64,000 nt of DNA from an uncultured Amylibacter sp. (GCA_959347425.1 OY365741.1:1574501-1638500); one strand, 5' to 3'. Positions 1 to 9,294 are shown, counted from the stretch's first letter. Numbers and translations are program-made. Notes: generated by a model not told the origin, from the letters alone.

Positions 1-109
1 GGATAGCCACCGCAAGCCCCCTTCCTGCGCAATGCAGTGCCATAGCCCGCCCCAGCCGCTTTGCCGCCCCTGTTATCAGTGCCGCGTGATAGTGTGTTTG
101 TTCTGTCAT
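1..109 (-). CDS. SDR family oxidoreductase, N-terminal part only (runs off the left edge)
   Basis: Only the first 36 codons lie in the window. The reading frame begins MTEQTHYHAALITG and contains the glycine-rich NAD(P)-binding motif TGAAKRLGR of short-chain dehydrogenases (TGxxxxxG), preceded by a hydrophobic beta strand. The ATG (109-107) overlaps the TGA of the upstream antiporter gene (108-106) as ATGA, so the two are translationally coupled. TGAAKRLGR resembles the FolM/pteridine-reductase branch of SDRs, but with no catalytic region visible the substrate cannot be named. Confidence 0.75.
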   Translation of the reverse strand, partial: MTEQTHYHAALITGAAKRLGRAMALHCAGRGLAVAI

Positions 110-1068
110 ACCGACCCGTATAATAACAAATAGCTATATAAACCATAGCAAATCACGAATAATCCCCCGAAAATCCGCCCCATTCGCCAGCCAAACACGA
201 TAAATGGCGTGAGTGCCAAGGTTGCCGCACCCATCACCCACAAATCACGGGTAAGGAAATCGTCGGGCACGGGTAGGGGCGCGACCATCGCGGCTATCCC
301 AGGGATTGCCAGTAGGTTAAACAAATTACTGCCGATAATGTTGCCGATGACTATGTCGCCGCGTTTGTGATAGGCGGCGGATAGGCTGGTTGCCAATTCG
401 GGTAGGGAGGTGCCGAGGGCTACGAGCGTTAATCCAATAACGGCGGGGGCGATGTTAAATGTCATGGCGATGTTAATCGCGCCGTCAATTAATAATTTCC
501 CGCCCAGTGGTAAGGCCGCCAATCCTATTAATAAGGCGAATAATGCTTTGGGTAGGGATAGTGTGGGGGTGGTTTTTGTTTTTGTTTCGGTTTGGGTCTG
601 GGGTTTTATTAGTGCCTGTTGCAGGTTTCTGGTTAAAATCGCCCCAAGGCAAATCAGCAAAATCACCCCTTGGATGCGTCCAATCGCTCCCATCCAGCAT
701 AGGGCGGAAAATACGACGGTCGCACCCAGCATAATCGCGAAATTACCCCGCGATTCGGTTTGTATCTTGGGGGATAGGTTTAGGGTGAAAATCGCCATAG
801 GTAGTCCGAGGATTAGCAATACATTGGCGGTGTTTGACCCGACGACATTGCCCAAGGCTAGTTCGGGTGCGCCCGCAAGGACGGCTTGGATAGCGACCAG
901 CAATTCGGGGGCGGAGGTGCCAAAGGCGACCACTGTTAGGCTGATAACGAGGGCGGAAATACCCAACCGTTCGGCGAGGGCAACCGTGCCTTTGACAAGG
1001 AAGCTGCCGCCGATAACAAGCAGGGCAAGCCCTAATGTGATGAAAAGCCAGTTTTGGAGGAGGGGCAT
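106..1068 (-). CDS. CaCA-family calcium/sodium antiporter (YrbG-like)
   Basis: A 320-residue inner-membrane cation exchanger that would couple Ca2+ efflux to Na+ or H+ entry. Two homologous halves are visible. The first has GTSAPELLVA followed by GNVVGSNTANVLLILG; the second has GTSLPELATS followed by GNIIGSNLFN. These are the paired alpha repeats that form the ion site of CaCA exchangers, with the conserved Glu in each PEL. About ten hydrophobic segments and the length fit the bacterial YrbG/CaxA-type family. The start codon lies only two bases from a heptamer array (1071-1139), so no normal ribosome-binding site is visible upstream. The stop overlaps the next SDR gene. Confidence 0.9.
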   Translation of the reverse strand: MPLLQNWLFITLGLALLVIGGSFLVKGTVALAERLGISALVISLTVVAFGTSAPELLVAIQAVLAGAPELALGNVVGSNTANVLLILGLPMAIFTLNLSPKIQTESRGNFAIMLGATVVFSALCWMGAIGRIQGVILLICLGAILTRNLQQALIKPQTQTETKTKTTPTLSLPKALFALLIGLAALPLGGKLLIDGAINIAMTFNIAPAVIGLTLVALGTSLPELATSLSAAYHKRGDIVIGNIIGSNLFNLLAIPGIAAMVAPLPVPDDFLTRDLWVMGAATLALTPFIVFGWRMGRIFGGLFVICYGLYSYLLLYGSV

Positions 1069-1070
1069 TT

Positions 1071-1424
1071 TTAGTGGTTAGTGGTTAGTGATTAGTGATT
1101 AGTGATTAGTGGTTAGTTATGAGTGATTGGTTATTAGTGGATTGGGGATGAATTGTAAATGAATGATGAAGACCAGCTCCACGCGAGGGCGGGGGCTTTT
1201 GTGCATATAGAGCTTTTGCTTTCGCAAAAGCCCATACACAAAAGCCTTGGGTTACAAGATGATAGGGTCTCTATAAATTTACTATCTGGAATAACAAGAT
1301 TATAGATTGGATGATTTGCAAAGAATACTTGGGAATTGGCGATAGGTTTGCTCTAAATTTATTTAGGCTTTGCCTATTTTCTAAAAACACTAACAACTAA
1401 TAACTAACAACTAATAACTAACAA
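1071..1424. mobile_element. Heptamer-bounded repeat element, copy A
   Basis: This gene-free stretch between the antiporter and valS starts with about ten 7-bp units of the TTAGTGA/TTAGTGG type (1071-1139). It ends with the inverted form, ACTAACAACTAATAACTAAC-like units (1388-1424). Between them, at about 1240-1367, lies a core also present in copies B and C: it contains AAATTTACTATCTGGAATAA, then AAAGAATACTTGGGAA, then AAATTTATTTAG. The region 1195-1235 differs from the other copies. There is no ORF of its own. It looks like a non-autonomous, MITE-like intergenic element; no target duplication could be made out. Confidence 0.6.
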
Positions 1425-1461
1425 CCTTGTTTTTTTATAAAAACCCGCTATAACCCGCCCT

Positions 1462-4197
1462 ATGGATATGGATAAAAACTTTGACCCGAAAACTGCCGAG
1501 GCAGTCATTCGCGCACAATGGCACGATGCGAACGCCTTTGCTGCGGGGGTGCATGTGCAAACCCAGAATAACGATAAGAGCTTTTGCATCATCATGCCTC
1601 CGCCCAATGTTACGGGTGTTTTGCACATGGGACACGCCTTTAATTCCACCTTGCAAGACATTTTAATCCGCTGGCATAGGATGCGCGGGTTTGACACGCT
1701 TTGGCAACCAGGGCAAGACCACGCGGGTATCGCCACGCAAATGGTCGTGGAACGCGAGCTGGCGAAAACGCAGCAACCCTCCCGCACCGAGCTCGGTCGC
1801 ACGGCATTTTTAGAAAAGATATGGGAGTGGAAAGAACAATCAGGCGGCACGATTATAGAGCAGTTAAAACGGCTGGGTGCGTCCTGCGATTGGCAACGCA
1901 ACCGTTTCACTATGGACGAGGGTTTTCAAACGGTCGTGCGCAAAGTGTTCGTGGATTTATACAATAAGGGCTTGATTTACCGCGATAAACGGCTGGTCAA
2001 TTGGGACCCGCACTTTCAAACCGCTATTTCGGATTTGGAGGTGGAAAACATAGAAACCCAAGGGCATATGTGGCATTTCAAATATCCGCTTGCCGATGGT
2101 GAAACCTATACTTATATTGAAAAAGACGACGACGGGGTGGAAATATTACGCGAACAACGTGATTATATTTCCATTGCCACAACGCGCCCTGAAACGATGC
2201 TGGGTGATGGCGCGGTGGCGGTGCATCCAAGCGATGCTCGCTATGCTTCTATCATTGGCAAACAGGTGCATTTGCCCCTGTGCGATAGGACTATTCCGAT
2301 TATAGCCGATGACTATCCCGACCCCGATTTCGGCTCTGGCGCGGTGAAAATTACGGGCGCACACGATTTTAATGATTATCGAGTCGCCAAGCGTAATAAT
2401 ATCGCCATGTACCCCTTGATGGATGAGTGCGGGGCGATGCGCAAGGATGTGGCGGACGATAATTTAGTGCCTGAAAAATATCGCGGGCTGGATAGGTTTG
2501 AGGCTCGCACGATGATTATTGCGGATTTGGACGCGCAGGGGTTAATGATAAAAATTGAGGATAAATTAATTCAACAGCCCTTTGGCGACCGTTCCAAGGT
2601 TGTCATTGAACCGATGCTGACCGACCAGTGGTTTGTTGCGGCCGAAAAGCTGGCACAACCAGCGATAGCGGCGGTGAAGTCGGGGGAGACTAAAATCCTG
2701 CCGAAATCCGAGGAAAAGGTTTATTTCCACTGGATGAAATCGATTGAACCTTGGTGTATATCGCGGCAACTCTGGTGGGGGCATCAGGTGCCCGTTTGGT
2801 ATGATGAGGAAGGCAATCAGTATTGCGCGATGGATGAGGCGACCGCGCAAAAACAGGCGGGCGGGCGTGTTTTAACCCGTGATGCGGATGTGCTGGATAC
2901 TTGGTTTTCGTCTGGGTTGTGGGCGTTCGGCACGCTCGGCTGGCCAGAGGACACCGATGTTTTGCAACGGTTTTATCAAAGTGAAAAGGCCAACCGTGTT
3001 TTAATCACGGGGTTTGATATTATCTTTTTCTGGGTGGCGCGGATGATGATGATGAGCTTGGAAGCGACTAACCGCGTTCCCTTTGAAACGGTTTATGTCC
3101 ATCCTTTGGTGCGTGATTCCAATGGTAAGAAAATGTCCAAATCTTTGGGCAATGTGCTTGACCCGATAGAGCTGATTGACAAATACGGTGCCGATGCTGT
3201 GCGATTTACCTTGTGTGCTATGGCGGCGATGGGCAAGGATTTGCGCCTGTCGGAAGACCGTATTATTGGCTATCGCAATTTTGCCACAAAACTGTGGAAT
3301 GTCGCACGGTTTGCCGATATGAATGATGCTGCGCCGCGTGCGGATTTTGACCCTGCGGGGGTTCAGCATAAATTAAACAAATGGATTATCGGCGAAGTTG
3401 CCGCCCTGCAAACCGCCCTAGATACTGCATTAAATGCCTATCGGTTTAATGATTACGCGGCGGCGTTATATCATTTTATTTGGCGGTTGTTTTGTGATTG
3501 GTATGTGGAATTTTCTAAACCTTTATTGCAAGGTGATGATGCGTCCGCGCAACAAGAAACCCGTGATACTCTGGCGTGGGTGTTGGACCAGTGTTTGATT
3601 TTATCACACCCTGTTATGCCGTTTATTACCGAGAAATTATGGCAGGATATTGCACCGCGTGATAATCTGCTGGTGCATCAGGCTTGGGGCGATTATTCGC
3701 CCGATTTAATGGATACTGCCGCGAAATCACAGATGGATTGGGTGATTACTTTGATAGAGGATATTCGTTCCCTCCGCGTTGAAATGGGGGTAAAGGCGGG
3801 CGATAAAATCCCACTGGTTAATCTGGGATTGGATGCAGAGCATCAGGCTATACTGGATGAAAATGCCCCGTTAATCCTGCGTTTGGCACGGATTGAAACC
3901 ATTACCAAAGAGACCACCGCACCCAAAGGTGCACCATCCTTACCCGTGCGGGGCGGTGAATTCTGCCTGCCTTTGGCGGGGATTATTGATATTGTGGGCG
4001 AATCCGCACGATTAAACAAGGCAATCGCCAAATTGGAAGCGGAATTAACCGCTATGAGTGCCAAATTAAACAACGAGACCTTTATCGCCAAAGCCCCCGA
4101 TGCCGTGATAGAACAGGCACGGGCAAGATTGGTTGAGGGTCGTGCTGAGTGCGATTCCTTGCAAAAAGCCGCGGCACGGATAGCCGCCCTTGCCTAA
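1462..4197 (+). CDS. valS: Valyl-tRNA synthetase
   Basis: Cytoplasmic class I aminoacyl-tRNA synthetase that charges tRNA-Val. The 911-residue length is typical. The ATP-binding signatures are both present: HMGH at residues 55-58 within a PPPNVTG context and KMSKS at 557-561. The large insertion between them is the CP1 editing domain. An anticodon-binding domain follows, and the last ~65 residues form the lysine/glutamate-rich coiled-coil arm characteristic of ValRS. The start is either Met1 or Met3 (MDMDKNF); no strong Shine-Dalgarno is visible just upstream, where repeat element A ends. The next gene follows after 55 bases on the same strand. Confidence 0.97.
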   Translation: MDMDKNFDPKTAEAVIRAQWHDANAFAAGVHVQTQNNDKSFCIIMPPPNVTGVLHMGHAFNSTLQDILIRWHRMRGFDTLWQPGQDHAGIATQMVVERELAKTQQPSRTELGRTAFLEKIWEWKEQSGGTIIEQLKRLGASCDWQRNRFTMDEGFQTVVRKVFVDLYNKGLIYRDKRLVNWDPHFQTAISDLEVENIETQGHMWHFKYPLADGETYTYIEKDDDGVEILREQRDYISIATTRPETMLGDGAVAVHPSDARYASIIGKQVHLPLCDRTIPIIADDYPDPDFGSGAVKITGAHDFNDYRVAKRNNIAMYPLMDECGAMRKDVADDNLVPEKYRGLDRFEARTMIIADLDAQGLMIKIEDKLIQQPFGDRSKVVIEPMLTDQWFVAAEKLAQPAIAAVKSGETKILPKSEEKVYFHWMKSIEPWCISRQLWWGHQVPVWYDEEGNQYCAMDEATAQKQAGGRVLTRDADVLDTWFSSGLWAFGTLGWPEDTDVLQRFYQSEKANRVLITGFDIIFFWVARMMMMSLEATNRVPFETVYVHPLVRDSNGKKMSKSLGNVLDPIELIDKYGADAVRFTLCAMAAMGKDLRLSEDRIIGYRNFATKLWNVARFADMNDAAPRADFDPAGVQHKLNKWIIGEVAALQTALDTALNAYRFNDYAAALYHFIWRLFCDWYVEFSKPLLQGDDASAQQETRDTLAWVLDQCLILSHPVMPFITEKLWQDIAPRDNLLVHQAWGDYSPDLMDTAAKSQMDWVITLIEDIRSLRVEMGVKAGDKIPLVNLGLDAEHQAILDENAPLILRLARIETITKETTAPKGAPSLPVRGGEFCLPLAGIIDIVGESARLNKAIAKLEAELTAMSAKLNNETFIAKAPDAVIEQARARLVEGRAECDSLQKAAARIAALA

Positions 4198-4252
4198 TCG
4201 GGCGTTTAGGCTATACTAACACGGATTTGAAAATTAGGGCAAAAACAAAACC

Positions 4253-6139
4253 ATGAGTGCAAAAACCACAACCCTCCCGCCCACAAAGCAAGGCGCGTTT
4301 GATAATGATGCCAAGGTGTGGTCGTCCTATCGTCGCCTATGGCGTGATTGGATGCGTCGCTATTGGTATTTGGTTGTTGTTATTATTCTGCTAACGATTA
4401 TCAGCGCGGCCAGTGCTGCTGGCTATGCCAAATTTATCCAGTGGGTGATAGAGGCGTTTGAAACAAAATCGCAAAGTGTCGTTTTTTGGGGTCCGCCTGG
4501 GATAATTTTCTTGACTGTTTTTAAGGGCGGAGCACAATATGCCTCTGCCACGGTACAAGCACGGTTTTTATCGCGAATCCAAGTCAACATGCAAAAGAAA
4601 ATGTTTAGCAGTCTGATTTACACCGATTTAACCAATTTGATGACGGAAGCCCCCGCCGCGCTGGGCATGCGCTTTATGATGGATGTTGTTTTGGTGCGTG
4701 GCTCAATACAGGCGTTGTTTGGCGGTTTGCAGAGTATTCTGACGATTACCTTTGCCTTTGGCGTGATGTTTTTCATTGATTGGGTTTTAACCTTGGGGAT
4801 TATGGTTATTTTTCTGTTTTCCACCGCACCGATTGCAATTATTGGCGCACGAGTGCGTGATTTAACGCAAATAGCGCAACGGGCGGCGGCCAATATGCTG
4901 GCGCAAATCAGTGAAAATCTAACGGGGATTCGGATGGTGCGTACCTATGGGCTGGAAGAGCATTTGAAAAAAGTAACCTCTTTGGGGTTTGAATCCTTGT
5001 ATAAATTGAATGTCAAAGCCGTGCGTTTGCAGGCGGCAACCGCCCCGATTACAGAGATTTTTAGCGGACTTGCCATTGCTTTTTTGCTTTTGCTGGTTGG
5101 CATACGGATTAACCAAGACGCGGTTACTGTGCCTGAATTTGTTGGATTTTTAACCGCGCTCGGTGTGGCAACCCCGCCGTCGCGGCAGTTGGGAAACTCC
5201 TATACCGCGATTTTGCAAGGACTGGTTGCCATGGGGCGGATTTTTGGCATGTTTGATGCGAAAAACAAAATAAAGGATGGAGCGTTTGACTATCCCAAAG
5301 GTGAAAAATCGGGCGGGTCGCTTAGTTTTGAACATGTGGATTTTGATTATCCTGGTGGGTTTCGCGCCCTGCATGATATTAATTTAGAGGTGGAAGCGGG
5401 CAAAACCTACGCCCTTGTCGGGCGGTCTGGTGCGGGTAAATCGACTATCTTTAGCCTGATTCCTCGCCTGTTTGATGTCAGCGCGGGGGTGATAAAAATT
5501 GACGGTCGTCCCTTGGCAGATTTCAAATTGCCAGCCCTGCGCGACCAGATTTCCGTGGTGAGTCAGGATAGCGTTTTGCTCAGCGGTACGGTGTTGGAAA
5601 ACATCGCATACGGGCGCGAGGGTGCGAGCGAGGAAGACTGTATCGCGGCGGCCAAAGCGGCGGCGGCGCACGAATTCATTGAAAAACTTCCCGATGGCTA
5701 TCACACTGATATTAGCGCGGGTCAATCCAATTTTTCTGGTGGCGAACGCCAACGTTTATCTATCGCCCGTGCGATAGTCCGTGACGCGCCGATTTTGATT
5801 TTGGACGAGCCGACTTCGGCACTGGATTCCGTGTCAGAGACCGCGATTCGCCAAGCCTTGGCAGATTTATCCAAAGGTCGCACAACATTGGTAATCGCCC
5901 ATCGTTTGTCAACGATTTTGGATGCCGACCAGATTGTCGTGATGCAGGAGGGTAGGATAGTCGATCAGGGCAAACATGCCGAATTGATTAAACGCGATGG
6001 GATTTACAATACTTTGTATGAATTGCAATTTAATCAAAAATCTATCAAAGCTACGCCTAAAGATGATGAAAAACAACCCACCAAAAAAACGGGCGGGTTT
6101 TTGTCCGCGTGGCGGGATTTTTTGAATGAGAAGAATTAG
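4253..6139 (+). CDS. ABC exporter, fused membrane and ATPase domains (MsbA/ABCB type)
   Basis: A 628-residue half-transporter. Residues ~35-310 carry six hydrophobic segments (ABC transmembrane domain type 1). The nucleotide-binding domain follows: Walker A GRSGAGKST at ~390-398, signature FSGGERQRL, Walker B ILILDEPTSALD and the H-loop IAHRLSTI. It would work as a homodimer exporting a lipid, peptide or drug from the inner membrane; MsbA-like lipid export is one option, but the substrate cannot be read from the sequence. A lysine-rich tail of ~40 residues follows the ATPase. Its TAG stop shares bases with the TAA of the convergent glycosyltransferase gene. Confidence 0.92.
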   Translation: MSAKTTTLPPTKQGAFDNDAKVWSSYRRLWRDWMRRYWYLVVVIILLTIISAASAAGYAKFIQWVIEAFETKSQSVVFWGPPGIIFLTVFKGGAQYASATVQARFLSRIQVNMQKKMFSSLIYTDLTNLMTEAPAALGMRFMMDVVLVRGSIQALFGGLQSILTITFAFGVMFFIDWVLTLGIMVIFLFSTAPIAIIGARVRDLTQIAQRAAANMLAQISENLTGIRMVRTYGLEEHLKKVTSLGFESLYKLNVKAVRLQAATAPITEIFSGLAIAFLLLLVGIRINQDAVTVPEFVGFLTALGVATPPSRQLGNSYTAILQGLVAMGRIFGMFDAKNKIKDGAFDYPKGEKSGGSLSFEHVDFDYPGGFRALHDINLEVEAGKTYALVGRSGAGKSTIFSLIPRLFDVSAGVIKIDGRPLADFKLPALRDQISVVSQDSVLLSGTVLENIAYGREGASEEDCIAAAKAAAAHEFIEKLPDGYHTDISAGQSNFSGGERQRLSIARAIVRDAPILILDEPTSALDSVSETAIRQALADLSKGRTTLVIAHRLSTILDADQIVVMQEGRIVDQGKHAELIKRDGIYNTLYELQFNQKSIKATPKDDEKQPTKKTGGFLSAWRDFLNEKN

Positions 6140-6831
6140 GGTTGGTTTTTATACCAACGTGCCAAAATTTCCACATCTATTCCGATAAAATACAACACCA
6201 GAGTCGCTAGGTTCTTTGTCCCGCGTTTTAGCCAACCTTCATTTGTGAATTTATCCGCCCGTGTTATGGCGTTAAACTCAAGGCGGGTATAATTGCGCCC
6301 TATTTTACGGGCGATTGCGACATCTTCCATCAGGCTTATTTGCGGATAACCGCCGATTTCGTGATAATAATCGCGTGAAATTAACAGGGTTTGGTCGCCG
6401 TAGGGCAGGGCAAAAACGGCGGAACGCAGGTTCGCCCAGCCCGCAACAAAACGGGGGCGAATCCCACCAACATCAAACCGCAACCGCCCATAGCCCGCGC
6501 GATTGTGGTTCGTTTTATCGCTGATATGTTGGATAACAGCCGCGCTCCAATCCGCCGATAAACAGGTATCGGCGTGGATAAAGAGCAGCCACGTGCCTTT
6601 GGCTTTATCCGCACCCGCGTGTAGCTGTCGCCCGCGCCCTTTATCGGTGCGGACAATCCGCCCCCCCCAGTCATCGGCGATTTTCAGGGTGGCATCGGTG
6701 GAGCCTCCATCGGCGATTATCACCTCGGCAAGCAAGGCATTTGGCAAGGCTTCCATCAATGCGTTCAGGCTGGCGGGCAAGCTGGCTTGGGCATTCAGGG
6801 TTGGGATAATAATGGTTAGAGGGGCAGGCAT
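6136..6831 (-). CDS. TIGR04283-type family 2 glycosyltransferase
   Basis: A 231-residue GT-A fold glycosyltransferase starting at the ATG giving MPAPLTIIIPTLN; a longer frame exists only from a TTG at 6867. Visible motifs are IIIPTLNAQASL, the nucleotide-sugar-binding DGGSTDAT and a DxD-like HADTCLS. LPYGDQTLLISR and MEDVAIARKIGR are typical of the TIGR04283 subgroup, often found beside radical-SAM/selenium-domain genes. No such partner is present here. A C-terminal hydrophobic stretch (NLATLVLYFIGID) suggests membrane association. The gene is convergent with the ABC exporter, sharing four bases at the stops. Confidence 0.85.
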   Translation of the reverse strand: MPAPLTIIIPTLNAQASLPASLNALMEALPNALLAEVIIADGGSTDATLKIADDWGGRIVRTDKGRGRQLHAGADKAKGTWLLFIHADTCLSADWSAAVIQHISDKTNHNRAGYGRLRFDVGGIRPRFVAGWANLRSAVFALPYGDQTLLISRDYYHEIGGYPQISLMEDVAIARKIGRNYTRLEFNAITRADKFTNEGWLKRGTKNLATLVLYFIGIDVEILARWYKNQP

Positions 6832-6948
6832 GAGGGGTGTATTAGTGTATCTGTTGGCTGGTGTCAATTATTTGAGTGGTTATTTCGTGCGCAAGTGTTT
6901 ATATGTTTGATAAAGGGAAATCACTTTGGGATTGTGGTGGTGAAAATA

Positions 6949-7791
6949 ATGGCAAAAATAATGACTTTAAAGACTGAAAAAAATACAGAAAAAAAGACTG
7001 AAAACCGAGCGATTTTGCATATTACGGGCAAGGATGCTTTTGCCTTTCTGCAAGGGCTTATCACCAATGATATGGCGAAAACCGTTATGAATAATAATGG
7101 GAATAATGCTGGAAATAATAGCGGGCTGGTCTATACCGCGTTGCTCTCCCCGCAGGGGAAGTATCTGTTTGATTTCTTTGTTTTAGAGGATAGAGGGGAT
7201 TATTTGGGCACGGGTTATTTGATTGATATTGCCGCGGAATGCGCCGATGGATTTTGCCAAAGGCTGACTATGTATAAATTACGCGCCGATGTGCAGATTG
7301 AAAAAACCATCGGTTGGGTCGCCCGTGGGCTGGGTGATAAAACGGAGGGTGCAACCGCGCACCCCGACCCGCGGCATGGTTCGCTGGGTTGGCGTAGCTA
7401 TCATTTTGATGCGCCGCCCCCGTCATCTGATACGGATTGGAACGCGCTTTATGTACGTCATTTAATCCCCAAAACGGGGGTAGAATTGATAGCGAATGAA
7501 ACCTATATTTTGGAGGCAGGGTTTGAACGTTTGAACGGGGTGGATTTTCAAAAGGGTTGTTATGTTGGGCAAGAGGTCACCGCACGGATGAAGCACAAAA
7601 CCACTCTGCGTAAGGGTTTGGCACGGGTGCGGTTGGACGGTGTGGTTGCTATCGGCACGGATATTATGGCGGGCGGTAAATCCATCGGCAAAGTGCTGTC
7701 CCAAGCGGATGGTTGCGCCATAGCCCACCTGCGGTTTGAACAGGCAAAGGGAGAGATGGTGGCTGGCGGGGTTTTAGTTGTTAGTTATTAG
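6949..7791 (+). CDS. ygfZ: YgfZ/GcvT-like folate-binding protein
   Basis: A GcvT-fold protein of the YgfZ group, which uses tetrahydrofolate to support Fe-S cluster enzymes and tRNA modification. The diagnostic signature is KGCYVGQE (family consensus K-G-C-Y-x-G-Q-E) following GFERLNGVDFQ. The N-terminal half has AFLQGLITNDM and LLSPQGKYLFDFFV, as in the family. The frame stays open back to a GTG at 6895, but the residues before Met19 are not family-like, so I start at 6949; 6961 is also possible. The last residues (LVVSY) and the stop are encoded by the TTAGTTG heptamer array of repeat element B, so the natural C-terminus may have been replaced. Confidence 0.88.
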   Translation: MAKIMTLKTEKNTEKKTENRAILHITGKDAFAFLQGLITNDMAKTVMNNNGNNAGNNSGLVYTALLSPQGKYLFDFFVLEDRGDYLGTGYLIDIAAECADGFCQRLTMYKLRADVQIEKTIGWVARGLGDKTEGATAHPDPRHGSLGWRSYHFDAPPPSSDTDWNALYVRHLIPKTGVELIANETYILEAGFERLNGVDFQKGCYVGQEVTARMKHKTTLRKGLARVRLDGVVAIGTDIMAGGKSIGKVLSQADGCAIAHLRFEQAKGEMVAGGVLVVSY

Positions 7792-8238
7792 TTGTTAGTT
7801 GTTAGTGATTGGTTATTAGGGATTGGAGGTTCGTTATTAGAGGTTAAGGGCAGAGGTTTTTTGTTGCGCCCTCACTTCGTGGCAAGCCACTTCGTTCGGT
7901 CGCCCGCCCGCCCACCCCTCCTGCGGAGAGCTGGACGGTTTTTTTTGGCTGGGGGTTTGGCTCAGCGTCTTGTATATAGTCTAAATAAATTTATAGAAAA
8001 CCTATCACCAATTCCCAAGTATTCTAAACAAATAATCCACTCTATCGTCTTGTTATTCCAGATAGTAAATTTATAGAATCCCTAGCGTCTTGTAACCAAA
8101 GGGCTTTTGGCATGCTCCCGCGAAGCGGGGGCTACGCACAAAAGACCATGCTGGTCGGCATTCGCGTAGCGATGACGAAGACCCGCAAGGGCTAAAAAAA
8201 CTAATAACTAATAACTAACAACTAACAACTATTAACTA
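7774..8238. mobile_element. Heptamer-bounded repeat element, copy B
   Basis: A ~465-bp element filling the gap between ygfZ and the IMPase-like gene. The left array (7774-7830) has TTAGTTG/TTAGTTA/TTAGTGA units and the right array (8201-8238) their inverse complement. The interior is the reverse complement of copy C over nearly its full length. It includes a GC-rich block rich in GGCG and CCGCCCGCC at about 7865-7960, the core with AAATAAATTTATAG and TTCCCAAGTATTCT, and a block around 8100-8190 with a short inverted repeat (CTCCCGCGAAGCGGGGG). An apparent 94-codon frame through it looks incidental. Confidence 0.65.
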
Positions 8239-9029
8239 TCCAAAACCAACTTACAAAACGGATCAAAAATCTCCCCATTCGCCGCCAGCAAAATCGCGGG
8301 AGTCTTATCCTCTTTATCATCGGCGCTGTCTATCCATTTGCTCATCCCGCCCGCCTCTTGCAACACCATCAAACCAGCCGCCACCTGCACGGGTGTAGCC
8401 GTACTCTGCAAAAACCCGTCAAACCGCCCCATCGCCAGCCACACCAATCCCAAACAAGATGCCTCTAACATCCGCAATCCCCCGCCCCGCGCCGATATCC
8501 GTGCCTGCATAGCCCGCATCCATTCCCCCTGCGCCACGCCACCATCGCCCGCATCGGTTAAAGCAAACACGCATTGCCCAACATCACGCCGCGCCGATAC
8601 GCGAATCCTCTGATCATTTAACCACGCACCCGCGCCGCGCTCCGCCACATACAACTCATCACTGATAGGATTGTAAATCACCGATGCAACCACCGCCCCG
8701 CGATGTTCCAACGCCACAGAAATCGCCCAAAACGGCAGAGCATGGGTGAAATTAACCACCCCATCCAAGGGTGCGACAATCCACCGCCGCGTTGGATCAA
8801 CCCCCGCGATATTTTGCACACCATCGGTATAACCGTATGTCTCACGGGCTTCAAACAATGCCTCTTGCAGGTATTCACCTGTCCGTGCCTTCGCCTTATC
8901 GGTGAAATCGGCCGTGCCTTTGGGGGTGGATTGCAGTTTTTCCACCTCGTTAAAATCACGCAAAAGCCCACGCGCCGCGCGTCTTATCACCTTCATCATT
9001 ACATTGATATTTGCCGACCATTGCGCCAT
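8232..9029 (-). CDS. Inositol-monophosphatase family protein lacking metal-binding residues
   Basis: A 265-residue homologue of SuhB/IMPase, alignable along its length: KGTADFTDKAKA, WIVAPLDGVVNF, ISVALEHRG, YNPISDELYVAERGAGAWLN, GRFDGFLQ and AAGLMVLQEAGG. The Mg2+-binding residues are mostly lost. The family motif GEE is TDG at 68-70; DPLDGT is APLDGV at 86-91, keeping only the second Asp; PWDxAAG is PVQVAAG at 213-219. It is therefore probably not an active phosphatase and may have a binding or regulatory role. The final codons (DS and stop) lie in the right heptamer array of element B. Confidence 0.85.
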   Translation of the reverse strand: MAQWSANINVMMKVIRRAARGLLRDFNEVEKLQSTPKGTADFTDKAKARTGEYLQEALFEARETYGYTDGVQNIAGVDPTRRWIVAPLDGVVNFTHALPFWAISVALEHRGAVVASVIYNPISDELYVAERGAGAWLNDQRIRVSARRDVGQCVFALTDAGDGGVAQGEWMRAMQARISARGGGLRMLEASCLGLVWLAMGRFDGFLQSTATPVQVAAGLMVLQEAGGMSKWIDSADDKEDKTPAILLAANGEIFDPFCKLVLDS

Positions 9030-9105
9030 AATTTTGCCTTTTTTATTTTTGCGTATATGCTGTTTTTACACAAAACCCAAGGGCAAACTCGTCCGTTTTG
9101 CCACA

Positions 9106-9143
9106 TAACCCGCATTAACCCACATTAACCCGTATTAACCCGC
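9106..9143. repeat. Short tandem 10-bp repeat upstream of the SRP RNA promoter
   Basis: Nearly four tandem copies of a 10-bp unit of the form TAACCCRYAT lie immediately upstream of the SRP RNA promoter. The spacing of one unit per helical turn could place binding sites on one DNA face, but no function is demonstrated. Confidence 0.6.
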
Positions 9144-9172
9144 TTGCCTTGCCCGCCGATTCCATGTATAGT
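9144..9172 (+). promoter_or_regulatory. Sigma70-type promoter of the SRP RNA gene
   Basis: A -35 box TTGCCT (9144-9149) and a -10 box TATAGT (9167-9172) are separated by exactly 17 bases. They end seven bases before position 9180, where the paired 5' end of the RNA begins. Confidence 0.75.
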
Positions 9173-9179
9173 AAGCAAA

Positions 9180-9270
9180 GAGAGGGGGCGCGGGCAAAGC
9201 TGTCGCCAACTCGGTCAGATCCGGAAGGAAGCAGCCGTAACGAATTGTTTTTGGGTCGCTACCCCCTCTC
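9180..9270 (+). ncRNA. ffs: Signal recognition particle RNA, bacterial small (4.5S) type
   Basis: The conserved apical domain GGTCAGATCCGGAAGGAAGC is present, with the GGAA tetraloop and the asymmetric loop AGCAGCC recognised by Ffh. The ends pair perfectly: GAGAGGGGG at 9180-9188 with CCCCCTCTC at 9262-9270, giving a ~91-nt hairpin. The RNA directs co-translational targeting of membrane proteins with Ffh. It lies directly before dnaX, a common bacterial arrangement. Confidence 0.95.
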
Positions 9271-9294
9271 GTTTTGTTGTATAGTTTAGGTCAG

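Noticed and set aside
410..1081. A 223-codon plus-strand frame antisense to the antiporter
   Set aside because: The minus strand has both CaCA repeats with conserved motifs; the plus frame is a low-complexity shadow.
4195..4216. Hairpin GCCTAA/TTAGGC just after valS as a terminator
   Set aside because: The stem is only six pairs and is not followed by a T-run, so it is not supported as a Rho-independent terminator.
7792..8076. Short open frames inside repeat elements B and C (also 23314-23514)
   Set aside because: They are the repeat read through in opposite orientations, including the heptamer arrays. No start site, domain or independent conservation signal is seen.
9274..9294. Upstream TTG start for dnaX
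   Set aside because: It lies four bases after the end of the SRP RNA with no ribosome-binding site. The ATG at 9295 has AGG upstream and gives the family-typical N-terminus.
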